54,275 nt of DNA from Myxococcales bacterium (GTDB taxonomy: Bacteria > Myxococcota > Myxococcia > Myxococcales > Myxococcaceae), in contig JAUXRI010000091.1 in the NCBI GenBank assembly GCA_030681895.1, forward strand, positions 1-54,275. Direction: 5' to 3'. The translations under genes and the position numbers were made by a program. A model generated the notes under the pieces. The model saw only the letters and a list, made by a program, of their open reading frames with translations, ran no database searches and had not been told where the DNA came from. Shown here one piece after another: positions 42,577-50,728 of this stretch. Positions within the stretch are counted from its first letter, which is position 1; each line of letters opens with the position of its first letter.

Positions 42577-43809
42577 GTGAAGCACCTGTGGCTCGTCGTG
42601 TTGTTCGCCGGTTGCCCGCCGACCGCTGGCGATTGCCGCGTCGGCACCGCGAATCAGACCCCACCAGAATCGCTGCTCATGACGGCGGGGCTGCCGCAGA
42701 CCTTCTCGTTCATCGTCGACGGCCCCGCGTGCGAGCTGCCAGAAGGCGCGCTCACGGCACGGCCGGTGCTCTCGACGCCATCCGGGGCGACCGTTCCCGT
42801 GACAGTGGCCCGGGTCGTTCAGGTCAGCCAGCAGGACTTCTTCGCGAGCAGCATCGAGCTCGACCTCGACGTTCCTGCGCTCGAGCCGGGCACGCACTTT
42901 CTCCAGGTCTTCATCGAGCCAACGCTCGGTGCGTTTCAGGTGCCGATCTTCGTCGCAGCCAATCGCCGGCGCGACGCAGGCTTCGTCGTGAGCTTCCAGG
43001 AAGTGTGTCAGCGGCCGGCGCGCACGACCGCGGGCACCCAGTTCTGCGCCGACCGCGACGCCGGGTTCTTCGCCTTTCGAGCGGGCCAGCGCACGTCGAT
43101 GCCGGGCGTCGAGCGGCTGCTCACGGCGGGCAACGTCGCCTGGGCCGTCGGTCGGTCCGAGCTGCGACGCTACGAAGACCAGCCCGACGCAGGGCTCGTG
43201 CAGACGGGAGCCACGACCCTGCTCACCCTGGGCACTGGAGGCTGGGCCGACGAGGCGAGCCTCATCGTGGGCAACAGCCGGTACGACTTCGTGGACGGAG
43301 GCCTCGAGCGACGCAGCATCGGGCTCGTGTCAGGCACCCGATGGACCGAAGGGCAACGCGTGCTGAGCGTCACGCCGGGCTCGATCTGCAACGACCTGAG
43401 CTTCTGCGTCGTGAACGGCTCCGGAGCCCGCTTCTTTGCCCTCGACGCGACGCACCTGTGGCTCGTGCACAACCTCGGCGCGACCAGCGACGCGCCTGAG
43501 TTCACCACGATGAGACTGCTCCGGCGCCCCGTCACGCCCGACGCAGGAGACGCGTTCTCGCTGGCGATTCCGCCGGGCTTCCAACCGATGAAGAGCGCGC
43601 CGAACGAGCTGTCGGCCGGCCTGCCACCGCTGCTGTTCTCGATGCCAGATGCCGGCCCGCGTCGCATGCTGCTGCTCAATCAGGGCCGCGAAGGCACGTC
43701 AGTCGACCTGCTCTCGCCCGAGGTGCTGGGCGCGAGCCGTGACTGGCTCTTTCTGGCTGGCGACGCTCCGAACGAACTCCGCGTCATTCCCCTGCCCCTC
43801 TCGCCATGA
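42577..43809 (+). CDS. Hypothetical lipoprotein, paralog 2 of a tandem pair
   Basis: A 410-residue lipoprotein (MKHLWLVVLFAGCPP, lipobox FAGC), a diverged copy of its neighbour. An ATG 12 bases upstream (42565) is not conserved in the neighbour: the aligned triplet there is AAG. GTG 42577 is therefore preferred. Shared segments include PQTFSF-DG-ACELPEGAL, IPPG and the C-terminal -RDWL-PLPLSP. The 38-base spacer between the copies resembles the leader before copy 1 (CTAAGAACG versus CTATGAACG), so the duplication included it. Its TGA overlaps the ATG of the NUDIX gene (ATGA). Confidence 0.78.
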   Translation: MKHLWLVVLFAGCPPTAGDCRVGTANQTPPESLLMTAGLPQTFSFIVDGPACELPEGALTARPVLSTPSGATVPVTVARVVQVSQQDFFASSIELDLDVPALEPGTHFLQVFIEPTLGAFQVPIFVAANRRRDAGFVVSFQEVCQRPARTTAGTQFCADRDAGFFAFRAGQRTSMPGVERLLTAGNVAWAVGRSELRRYEDQPDAGLVQTGATTLLTLGTGGWADEASLIVGNSRYDFVDGGLERRSIGLVSGTRWTEGQRVLSVTPGSICNDLSFCVVNGSGARFFALDATHLWLVHNLGATSDAPEFTTMRLLRRPVTPDAGDAFSLAIPPGFQPMKSAPNELSAGLPPLLFSMPDAGPRRMLLLNQGREGTSVDLLSPEVLGASRDWLFLAGDAPNELRVIPLPLSP

Positions 43810-44363
43810 CCCTCGTCGACCTCCTCGCCGCTCACCAACCCTTCGACGACAAAGAGCGAGCCGATCTCGCCTCGATGCGCGACTTCGCCACGAGCCTCGC
43901 CGAACCGTTCTCTCGCGCGCAGTGGCCTGCGCACTTCACCGGCAGCGCAGTGGTGGTGACGCCCGATGGCGCGCGCATCTGCCTGGTGTTGCACGCGAAG
44001 CTCCACCGATGGTTGCAACCGGGAGGGCACGCCGACCCTGCCGATGGCGGCTCGATGGAAGCGACGGCGCTGCGAGAGGCGCGTGAAGAGACGGGGATGC
44101 AGATCGACCTGCACCCGAACGCGCCACGGCCGCTCGACGTCGACGTGCACGTCATCCCCGCGCGTAAGGCCGACCCGGAGCACCGTCACCTCGACGTGCG
44201 CTACCTCGTCGTCGCGCAAGACCCCGACGCGCTGAAGCACGACCCGAACGAGTCGCATGGCGCGCAGTGGCTCACGTGGGAAGACGCGCTGGCTCGCGCC
44301 GATGAGGCGCCGCTGCGTCGAATGCTCGAGAAGGCGCGCGCGGCCGTCACGCGAGATCGATGA
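43806..44363 (+). CDS. NUDIX hydrolase
   Basis: A 185-residue hydrolase. The Nudix box is visible as GGHADPADGGSMEATALREA plus REETGM; the REUxEE core is intact, while the Glu normally before Ser in the GES turn reads Gly. It would hydrolyse a nucleoside diphosphate linked to another moiety; the substrate is not evident. The WLQPGGH lead-in is typical of a broad bacterial subgroup. ATG 43806 overlaps the end of the lipoprotein gene. The 3' end overlaps the convergent outer-membrane-like gene by 17 bases. Confidence 0.9.
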   Translation: MTLVDLLAAHQPFDDKERADLASMRDFATSLAEPFSRAQWPAHFTGSAVVVTPDGARICLVLHAKLHRWLQPGGHADPADGGSMEATALREAREETGMQIDLHPNAPRPLDVDVHVIPARKADPEHRHLDVRYLVVAQDPDALKHDPNESHGAQWLTWEDALARADEAPLRRMLEKARAAVTRDR

Positions 44364-44892
44364 AGAACCGCACGCCGAGCAGCACCTGACTCGAGAAGAC
44401 GTCTCCGCGGAGCAGCGGAAAGCTGCCTCGCACGAAGACCTGCGCCACGCCGTCGAAGTTGCCCCACGAATGATGCAGCGTCGCGGTGAGCTCGGGCCCG
44501 ACCCGAATCGTCCATGCATCGAGCCCGGTGCGGCCCTTGAGCCCCACGCCCACGAACGCGCCGAGCGAGAACCACCGCCACGCCACCGGGCTCGCCGATG
44601 CGACGACGGTGCCCTCGAAGGCGCCGGGCGCGAGCTGAAGCTCACCCTCGAGCAGGGCGCTGAACTTCAGCGCGCCGTCACGCACCGAGGCGGGATGAAA
44701 CACCGCCAGCCCCACCCCGAACGACACCCGGCCACCGAAGCCCTGCGACTCCCACAACGCCGACGCCCCGAGCGTGGGACCGAGCGCGAAGTTCTTGAAC
44801 AGGCTCACCTCGTCGAAGCCATGCTCCAGACCGGTCAGCGGCCCCGCGTACGAGAGCCCTGAAAGAAGCACGACGACGAGCGCCCACCGCAT
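44347..44892 (-). CDS. Outer-membrane-like protein
   Basis: A 181-residue protein with a signal peptide (MRWALVVVLLSGLSYAGPLT). The rest is alternating strands (GGRVSFGVGLAVFHPASV; FKFSALLEGELQLAPG-type; GVAQVFVRGSFPLLRGD) that end LLGVRFFIDLA, near a barrel-like C-terminus. ATG 44892 begins the signal peptide; an in-frame extension to 45069 overlaps the divergent gene and is rejected. The 3' end overlaps the NUDIX gene. Function unknown; porin-like or assembly role would be a guess. Confidence 0.7.
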   Translation of the reverse strand: MRWALVVVLLSGLSYAGPLTGLEHGFDEVSLFKNFALGPTLGASALWESQGFGGRVSFGVGLAVFHPASVRDGALKFSALLEGELQLAPGAFEGTVVASASPVAWRWFSLGAFVGVGLKGRTGLDAWTIRVGPELTATLHHSWGNFDGVAQVFVRGSFPLLRGDVFSSQVLLGVRFFIDLA

Positions 44893-45055
44893 CAGCGCAG
44901 TATCGCCGAAGTGAAGTCCCTTGCTGTTCACTCGAGGTGGCATCGGAGCACCCGCACACCCGGATCCGCTGCTCCCGAGGTGGCACTCCGGGCTCCTTCC
45001 CCTCGGAACCCTGCAGAATCGCGCAGTGGCGAGGGGCTTGCTCAAGGGAGCAGGC

Positions 45056-45847
45056 ATGAACGCTCGCAACCGCCTGCCGACCGTCGCCCGTCACAGCCTC
45101 GAAGCGCTCCTCGTCGAAGGGCGCATGCCGCTCGACGCCGCGCTCCAGCTCTCGCACGGCCTGGTGCGGGCGATCGAAGATCACCACGCGACGGGCCAGG
45201 CCATCGGGCCGTTCGACACCGGCTCCATCGCGGTCGACGTGCTCGGCCACGTCGTCATCAAACCCTCGCTGCGACCCGAAGCGGCTGCGCCTGAGCTCGG
45301 CGTTGGTGGCGTGGCTGACCTGCTGTCCGACCTGCACAGCCTCGGCGGCGTCTTGTACCGCCTGTTCGCCGGCCTCTCGCACCACGACGCGGCGAAGCGC
45401 TCGGGAGGCTCGCTCGTGCCGCCCAGCCGCTTCAACCCGACCATCGACGACGCCCTCGACGGCCTCGTGCTCACGCTCCTCGACGCCGATCCGATCGAGC
45501 GCCCGTACCGCCTCGCGCAGGTCGACGGACAGCTGCTCGCCATCTTCGCCGAACTGGGCCTCGAGCCGTCGCCGCAGGCGGTCTCGTCGTGGGTCGCCTC
45601 GCATCGCCCGGCCGCGCCGGTAGCCGCCGCTCCGATTCAGCTCACGGCCGCGGTTCCGCTCGCGGTTGTCAGCGCGCCGCGCCGCACGCCGCCGCCGGTG
45701 AAGTGGGCGCTCGACGCGGAAGACGAAGTCGAGGTGGCTGACGAGTCGTCCGACCCGGCCTGGGAAGGGCCGGTCCGCTTCGACCTGTGGGCTGCTGCGA
45801 GCGCCGGCGTGGTCGCGCTCGGGCTCTCGCTCATCGCGCTGATGTAA
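45056..45847 (+). CDS. Pseudokinase-like membrane protein lacking the N-lobe
   Basis: A 263-residue protein. Residues ~10-180 resemble the C-lobe of a Ser/Thr kinase without the N-lobe: PLDAALQLSHGLVRAIEDHH, then a region where HRD-x-K/N should be that reads GPFDTGSIAVD, DLLSDLHSLGGVLYRLFAG (matches SDiySlGvvLyell) and LDADPIERPYRLAQVDGQL (matches L-DPxxRP). Neither the catalytic Asp nor Gly-rich loop is present, so it cannot be an active kinase. After a Pro/Ala linker, a single transmembrane helix closes the protein (DLWAAASAGVVALGLSLIAL). GGGAG lies 6 bases before ATG 45056. The 3' end overlaps the AraC gene by 17 bases. Confidence 0.65.
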   Translation: MNARNRLPTVARHSLEALLVEGRMPLDAALQLSHGLVRAIEDHHATGQAIGPFDTGSIAVDVLGHVVIKPSLRPEAAAPELGVGGVADLLSDLHSLGGVLYRLFAGLSHHDAAKRSGGSLVPPSRFNPTIDDALDGLVLTLLDADPIERPYRLAQVDGQLLAIFAELGLEPSPQAVSSWVASHRPAAPVAAAPIQLTAAVPLAVVSAPRRTPPPVKWALDAEDEVEVADESSDPAWEGPVRFDLWAAASAGVVALGLSLIALM

Positions 45848-46664
45848 CGGGAGCCTGCTGGTGGCGGGCGCGCCATTCACCGGGAGTCTGGCCATGCGAC
45901 TGCCTGAACCGCCGCACCAGATGTGACGCCGAGTGGAAGCCGCTCATCGCCGCGATGGCGTCGAGGGTGAGGTCGGTGCCCGCGAGCAGCTGCTCGATGG
46001 CCCGTGACTGATGAAGCTCGTGCTCGGCGCGCAGCGACGTGCCTGCCGCTTCCAGCCGACGCTGCAGCGTGCGCTCGGAGACGCCCAGGCGCTGGGCGAT
46101 CTCGGCGTTCTTCAGGCGAGGACCTTCGCGTAGCGCCTCCCGTACGGCTCGCACGACCTCAGGCACCGCGCAGACGGCGTCGATCTGCGCCCGGTAGGCT
46201 TTCGCGAGTCGTCGCACCCCACACCACTCGAACGCTGCGCGCTCATCGTCCTCGAAGCTCTTGAACGGGTACGGCGGGCGCGCGACGTGGAGCGCTCCGG
46301 CCACCACCACGCCGATGAAGCCTGCCGGGTGCAAGATGGCCTGACGGCCGATGTTGGGGCCCCAGGCGTGGCGTCGACGCGTCAGGTAGGCGAGCAGCTT
46401 CCCGAACGCCAACATGTCGATGGACTCGAGCCGCCGTCCGTCGACGAACGACGCGTGGCCCTTGAAGCACGGCGCGGCGCCGACCTCGAAGAACGGAATC
46501 ATCTGCTCGATGTCGGCCTCGCGGGGGTGCCCCCACATGACCGTGCCCAGCGCGCGGGTGCCGTCCTGCCAGAACATGAAGCAGCGGCCGACGAATGCGA
46601 GCCGGCCCGCTCCGGTGAACGCCCGCTCGTCGAGGACCTGGGTGAACTTCGCCGGCGGGGACAC
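45831..46664 (-). CDS. AraC-family transcription regulator
   Basis: A 277-residue regulator. The C-terminal ~100 residues carry two HTH motifs: LKNAEIAQRLGVSERTLQRR, and LTLDAIAAMSGFHSASHLVRRF with SHGQTPGEWR. The N-terminal part (FTQVLDERAFTGAGRLAFVG and onward) is not a classic arabinose-binding fold, and I cannot name a ligand. The GTG at 46664 is used as start. The 3' end overlaps the pseudokinase gene. Its start faces the end of the MopE-like lipoprotein gene, 42 bases away on the same strand. Confidence 0.88.
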   Translation of the reverse strand: MSPPAKFTQVLDERAFTGAGRLAFVGRCFMFWQDGTRALGTVMWGHPREADIEQMIPFFEVGAAPCFKGHASFVDGRRLESIDMLAFGKLLAYLTRRRHAWGPNIGRQAILHPAGFIGVVVAGALHVARPPYPFKSFEDDERAAFEWCGVRRLAKAYRAQIDAVCAVPEVVRAVREALREGPRLKNAEIAQRLGVSERTLQRRLEAAGTSLRAEHELHQSRAIEQLLAGTDLTLDAIAAMSGFHSASHLVRRFRQSHGQTPGEWRARHQQAPVTSAR

Positions 46665-46706
46665 AGGCGCCGCGACCTAGCACGGCCCTGCGACGGTCGA
46701 GGCGCC

Positions 46707-48524
46707 TCAGATGGCGTTGCAGGCACCCACGATGCGGCAGGTGGCGCCGTCGAGGCCGTTGCACGTCATGCTCATCGACGTCTGGTTGATGACGGTGCAG
46801 CTACCGTTGCCTGCCGAGCGCTGGGTCGAGAGCGTTCCGAGCGTGAAGCCGAGCGGGCAGATGTTCGTGGCGCTGACCGTGAAGGTCTCGGTCGGAGGAA
46901 CGGCGAAGCAGGTCTTCGTCGCTGACGTCGTCGTGTAGGCGCCCAGGAGCACGCACTGCGCCGTGGCGAGCGGGTTGGTGTCGCGGCAGTCGTCGACGAC
47001 GTTGCAGGTGTTGGGCAGGCGGAACCCCGACGGTGGGGTCGCGCCGCTGCACTGGCTGGTGGTCGGCCCGAAGCAGAAGCCATCGTTGTCGCCGTCAGGG
47101 CGCACCGACAGCAGTTGGTAGATCGCCGGGTTCGAATCGTTGCAGTCGTTCTGGCTGAGGCAGTTGAACGGGAAGCTCAGGCCGGGCGGCGCGGTGTTGC
47201 CCGCGCACTGGTTGACGCTGGGGGCGCTGCTGCAGCGGCGGTCTCCGTCGGCGTCGATGATGAACGCCGAGATGGAGAAGAGGCTGGCGTCGGCATCGTT
47301 GCAGTCGTCGGCGAGACAGGTGGTCGCCAGGCGACGGCCCACGCCAGGCGCGGCTCCGCTGCACTCGTTCGCGGCGGCGCCCGCGCAGAACGAGTCACTG
47401 TCGGCGTCAGCACGAGTCGAGAGCAGTTGGTACAGCTGCGCGTTGGTGTCGTTGCAGTCGTCCTGCGTGCCGCACGAGGAGGGAATACGGCGACCCGGGG
47501 CCAGCGTCGCTCCGGCGCAATCTTGAACCGTCGCGCCGATGCACCGGGTGTCGTTGTCGACGTCAGCGCGTGCCGACAGGAGCTGGTAGCGCTGGGCGTC
47601 GGCGTCGTTGCAGTCGTCTTGTGCGCCACACGCCGCGGGGTCGCGTTGCCCGGCGCCCAACGAAATGCCGACACACGCCTGGACGATCGAGCCGACACAT
47701 CGGCCGTCGGTGTCGACGTCCGCCCGCGCGGGGAGGAGCCGGTAGCTCGCCGCGTTGGCCGGTGCGCAGTCGGTGCCGAGCGACTGTTGGGGGGCGACGA
47801 AGCCGGCGGGGCACGAGCCGAACAGAGGCCGCGTGCTGTCCGGGCAGCGCGCGCTCGTCGCGGTCGAGCTGACGTAGCGATCTCCGTCAGCGTCATCGCC
47901 GCACAAGACGGTGACCCCTTCGTCGATCACCTGGTTGCAGTTGTTGTCGATGCCGTCGCAGACCTCGGGAGACGGGACGCAGGCCGAACCGCCGCCGCCG
48001 CTTCCGCCGCCGACGTTGCCGCCACCGGAGCTTCCGCCACCGACATTGCCACCGCCGGAGTTTCCACCGTCGGCCTCCCCGCCACCGAAGTTGCCACCGT
48101 CGAAGCTCGCGCCACCGCCGAAGTTGCCACCGTCGGCCTCCCCGCCACCGAAGTTGCCGCCGTCGAAGGTCGCTCCGCCGCCGAAGTTGCCACCGTCGGC
48201 CTCCCCGCCAGCGACATTGCCGCCAGCGACGTTGCCACCGGCAGCGTTTCCACCCGCGCTGTTCCCACCAGCGTCGCCACCAGCGGCGTTCCCACCAGCG
48301 GCGCTCCCACCAGCGGCGTTCCCACCAGCGGCGTTCCCGCCAGCGGCGTTCCCACCAGCAGCATTTCCACCTGCGGTGTTCCCGCCGCCCACGGCGCTTC
48401 CTCCGGCCGTTCTGCCGCCCGCACTTCCACCTGCCGCGCCACCATCATCAAGGCCCGGCATGGCTCCACACCCAACGACGAAGAAGACGAGGACGCTCGA
48501 AACGACGATCTGACGGAATGACAT
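46707..48524 (-). CDS. MopE-like metal-binding repeat lipoprotein
   Basis: A 605-residue lipoprotein (MSFRQIVVSSVLVFFVVGCG). A Gly/Asn/Ala-Ser linker of ~150 residues leads to VCDGIDNNCNQVIDEG, the start of a MopE-like/putative metal-binding motif. Then come five ~52-residue units, each starting DCNDxxAxxYQLL or similar, carrying an acidic loop (ADVDNDTRC; ADADSDSFC; PDGDNDGFC) that fits Ca-type DxDxD binding, plus two Cys-bearing loops. A sixth unit is partial. C-terminal part: TETFTVSATNICPLG, a fold I do not recognise. Calcium or copper binding is inferred from MopE. The frame opens further upstream, but ATG 48524 begins the signal. Confidence 0.85.
   Translation of the reverse strand: MSFRQIVVSSVLVFFVVGCGAMPGLDDGGAAGGSAGGRTAGGSAVGGGNTAGGNAAGGNAAGGNAAGGNAAGGSAAGGNAAGGDAGGNSAGGNAAGGNVAGGNVAGGEADGGNFGGGATFDGGNFGGGEADGGNFGGGASFDGGNFGGGEADGGNSGGGNVGGGSSGGGNVGGGSGGGGSACVPSPEVCDGIDNNCNQVIDEGVTVLCGDDADGDRYVSSTATSARCPDSTRPLFGSCPAGFVAPQQSLGTDCAPANAASYRLLPARADVDTDGRCVGSIVQACVGISLGAGQRDPAACGAQDDCNDADAQRYQLLSARADVDNDTRCIGATVQDCAGATLAPGRRIPSSCGTQDDCNDTNAQLYQLLSTRADADSDSFCAGAAANECSGAAPGVGRRLATTCLADDCNDADASLFSISAFIIDADGDRRCSSAPSVNQCAGNTAPPGLSFPFNCLSQNDCNDSNPAIYQLLSVRPDGDNDGFCFGPTTSQCSGATPPSGFRLPNTCNVVDDCRDTNPLATAQCVLLGAYTTTSATKTCFAVPPTETFTVSATNICPLGFTLGTLSTQRSAGNGSCTVINQTSMSMTCNGLDGATCRIVGACNAI
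47984..48446 (-). repeat. Gly/Ala/Asn-rich coding repeat linker
   Basis: Repeated GGNAAGGN and GGGEADGGN-type units (12-36 bases each) inside the MopE-like lipoprotein gene. The first half uses GGNAAGGN; the second uses longer GGNFGGG-EADGGN units, so two expansions met in one linker. Confidence 0.8.
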
Positions 48525-48609
48525 GGACGAGCACCCTACCGGGCGCATCGGTCGCCCGACCTGACTGGCGCCTTCGTGACATCGTTTGGCGGGGGCGAGC
48601 TGCGGCGAC

Positions 48610-50631
48610 TCAACTCGCGTCGTTGGGTGACGGCGGCTTCGGCCGCACCACGTTCGCGAACTGCACGTGCTCCCGGAGCGTCTGCTCGATCGCCTCGGTG
48701 AACGGCTCTCCGATCGGCGCGCGCGACGACGAGCGGAGCCACCGCGCGAACCAACGGTCACCCAGCGGAAGCGCGAGCGCCTCGAGGGTCGTCGTCGCGA
48801 CGGTCGTCTCGGTGCGCGTGCTGGTCGCGACGCCCTGGCCCACGTTGTAGCCAGCCAGCAGCATCGACAGTCGCGCCGGCATCGACGCAGTCAAGGAGAT
48901 CAACATGCCTCCCTCGTCGTTGGTGTGCCGCCGCAGCGCACGCAAGAAGTCGACGGACCAGAGCGTCGGGTTCGCCTCGGGAGAGAACGGATCGAAGAGG
49001 ATCAGATCGGCCCAGCCAGGCACGCCGTCGATCGTCTCTCGCGCGTCTCCGGCGAGCACTCGCCACGACAGGCCAGCACCTTCCCAGTGGCCCTGGTCGA
49101 GGAGCGCCTCACACGCGGTCTTCCAGGGCTGCAGAAACGAGAACCCGGCTGGATCTCTCAACGCGAGCTCGAGGGCGGCGAGGTCCGACTCCAGGCTGAT
49201 GACCTCGACCGTGCGCTTGCGTCGCTCGCCCATCGCCTGTGCCTTCGAGAGCGCGGCGATCGCGTTCGCGCCGGCCCCGAGCCCGACGTCGAGAATCACG
49301 AACGGCTCGTCGCGGAACACCTCGAGGCGCTTCTCGAGCCCGGGCTGATCGACGAAGACCGCGTTCGCCTCTTCCCACGGGCCGACCGGGTGCATCACCT
49401 CGCCGTGCTCGACGTGACGCAGCGCCCGCTGCCCCGCGCGCGTCATCACCACCTCGAACCCGCCCTGCCGGTCGCCCGTCGCGCGAGGCCTGGTGTTCCT
49501 CGGCGCGAGCCGCTCGACGAGCTCTCGGTACTCCGCGTCCCACCGGTTCTCGATGATGGCGTCGCGCATGCGCCGCGTGAGCTGTTGGAAATGGTGCAGG
49601 TTGTGAATCGCGAGCAGCCGGCTGGCGAGGTGATGCGAGCCCTGCGCGAGGTGACGAAGGTACGAGCGCGTGTAGCGGGTGCACGTCGGGCAGCGGCAAC
49701 TCTCGTCGAGGGGGCGATCGTCGAAGCGGTACTCGTGCTTGCTGATGCGCAGGCGGCCGTCGAACGTGTACGCGTAACCCTGCTGCGCCATCATCGGCGG
49801 GATGATGCAGTCGAACATGTCGATGCCGCGGTGCACGCACTCGACGAGATCGATCGGCGTGCCGACGCCCATCAGGTAGCGCGGCTTCCCGGCGGGCAAC
49901 TGCGGTGCGGTGTGGCCCGTCATCTCGTAGAGCAGCTCGCGCGACTCACCGACGGCCAGCCCACCGATGGCGAACCCGTCGAACGGGTGCGGCGTGAGGA
50001 ACTGCGCGCTCTGGGTACGCAGCGCCTTGAACACCCCGCCCTGCACGATCGCGAAGAGCGCCTGGCCTGTCGGCCGTGCATCACGCGCGGCGAGGCTGCG
50101 GAGCGCCCACCGATGCGTGCGCTCCATCGCGTCGGTCGTGACGGCCTCGCTCGACGTCGACGGCGGGCACACGTCGAGCACCATCATGATGTCGCTGTTG
50201 ATGGCGTTCTGCATCGCGATGCTGGACTCGGGCGAGAGCAGGTGGCGCTGGTTGTCGTACGGGCTGCGAAAGCGCGCGCCGGCTTCCGAGATTTCGCGCT
50301 CTCCCGGCAGGCTGAAGATCTGAAACCCGCCCGAGTCGGTGAGCACGCCGTGCGGCCACTGCATGAAGGGGTGAATGCCGCCGGTCTTCTCGAACACCCC
50401 GATGCCCGGCCTCAGGAGCAGGTGGTAGGTGTTCGACAGACAAAAGCGCGCGCCGCTCTCGGCCACGTCGTCCATCGTGAGGAACCGCACGTGGGCATGC
50501 GTCGCGACGGGCATGAACGCTGGCGTCTCGAGTACGCCTCGCCGCGTGTGGAGCCGGCCCGCACGCGCTCCCGAGGACGACGACGCGAGCAGCTCGAAAC
50601 GGAGAGGGCCTTCAGGAGCAGGTCGCGTCAT
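48610..50631 (-). CDS. tgt: tRNA-guanine transglycosylase fused to MnmC-type methyltransferase
   Basis: A 673-residue protein, about 300 longer than ordinary Tgt (~370-380). Residues 1-380 are a transglycosylase: Asp99 in LTDSGGFQIFSL, AIVQGG, GGLAVGES, Asp274 in MFDC (the nucleophile in bacterial Tgt), and a zinc site Cys312-x-Cys314-x2-Cys317 with His343. The loop after Asp274 reads PPMMAQQGYAYT instead of the usual PTRxARNGxxFT. Residues ~440-640 are an S-adenosylmethionine methyltransferase of the MnmC/DUF752 type: FVILDVGLGAGANAIAAL, a SLESDLAALELAL acidic loop and LILFDPFSPEANPTLWS. Both parent families act on wobble base 34. Start ATG 50631; the frame has no break at the junction. Confidence 0.92.
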   Translation of the reverse strand: MTRPAPEGPLRFELLASSSSGARAGRLHTRRGVLETPAFMPVATHAHVRFLTMDDVAESGARFCLSNTYHLLLRPGIGVFEKTGGIHPFMQWPHGVLTDSGGFQIFSLPGEREISEAGARFRSPYDNQRHLLSPESSIAMQNAINSDIMMVLDVCPPSTSSEAVTTDAMERTHRWALRSLAARDARPTGQALFAIVQGGVFKALRTQSAQFLTPHPFDGFAIGGLAVGESRELLYEMTGHTAPQLPAGKPRYLMGVGTPIDLVECVHRGIDMFDCIIPPMMAQQGYAYTFDGRLRISKHEYRFDDRPLDESCRCPTCTRYTRSYLRHLAQGSHHLASRLLAIHNLHHFQQLTRRMRDAIIENRWDAEYRELVERLAPRNTRPRATGDRQGGFEVVMTRAGQRALRHVEHGEVMHPVGPWEEANAVFVDQPGLEKRLEVFRDEPFVILDVGLGAGANAIAALSKAQAMGERRKRTVEVISLESDLAALELALRDPAGFSFLQPWKTACEALLDQGHWEGAGLSWRVLAGDARETIDGVPGWADLILFDPFSPEANPTLWSVDFLRALRRHTNDEGGMLISLTASMPARLSMLLAGYNVGQGVATSTRTETTVATTTLEALALPLGDRWFARWLRSSSRAPIGEPFTEAIEQTLREHVQFANVVRPKPPSPNDAS

Positions 50632-50728
50632 CGCGGCGCGCGTGTAGCAGTGTTCCTCCCCGACCGCGGACTACAGTGTGCGTAGAATCATCCATTGAGA
50701 CTGAAGGCCCGCGCCGACATGCTGCCGC

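Noticed and set aside
47125..47145. GGGTTCGAATCG, which resembles a tRNA T-loop
   Set aside because: No acceptor or anticodon stem can be formed around it, and it lies inside the MopE-like repeat gene.
48525..48761. Upstream extension of the MopE-like lipoprotein gene
   Set aside because: It overlaps the Tgt fusion gene and is Arg/Ser-rich; ATG 48524 starts a lipoprotein signal.
48667..50685. A 672-codon plus-strand frame opposite the Tgt fusion gene
   Set aside because: Low-complexity Arg/Glu/His composition and no recognisable fold; the minus-strand frame is unambiguously Tgt plus methyltransferase.
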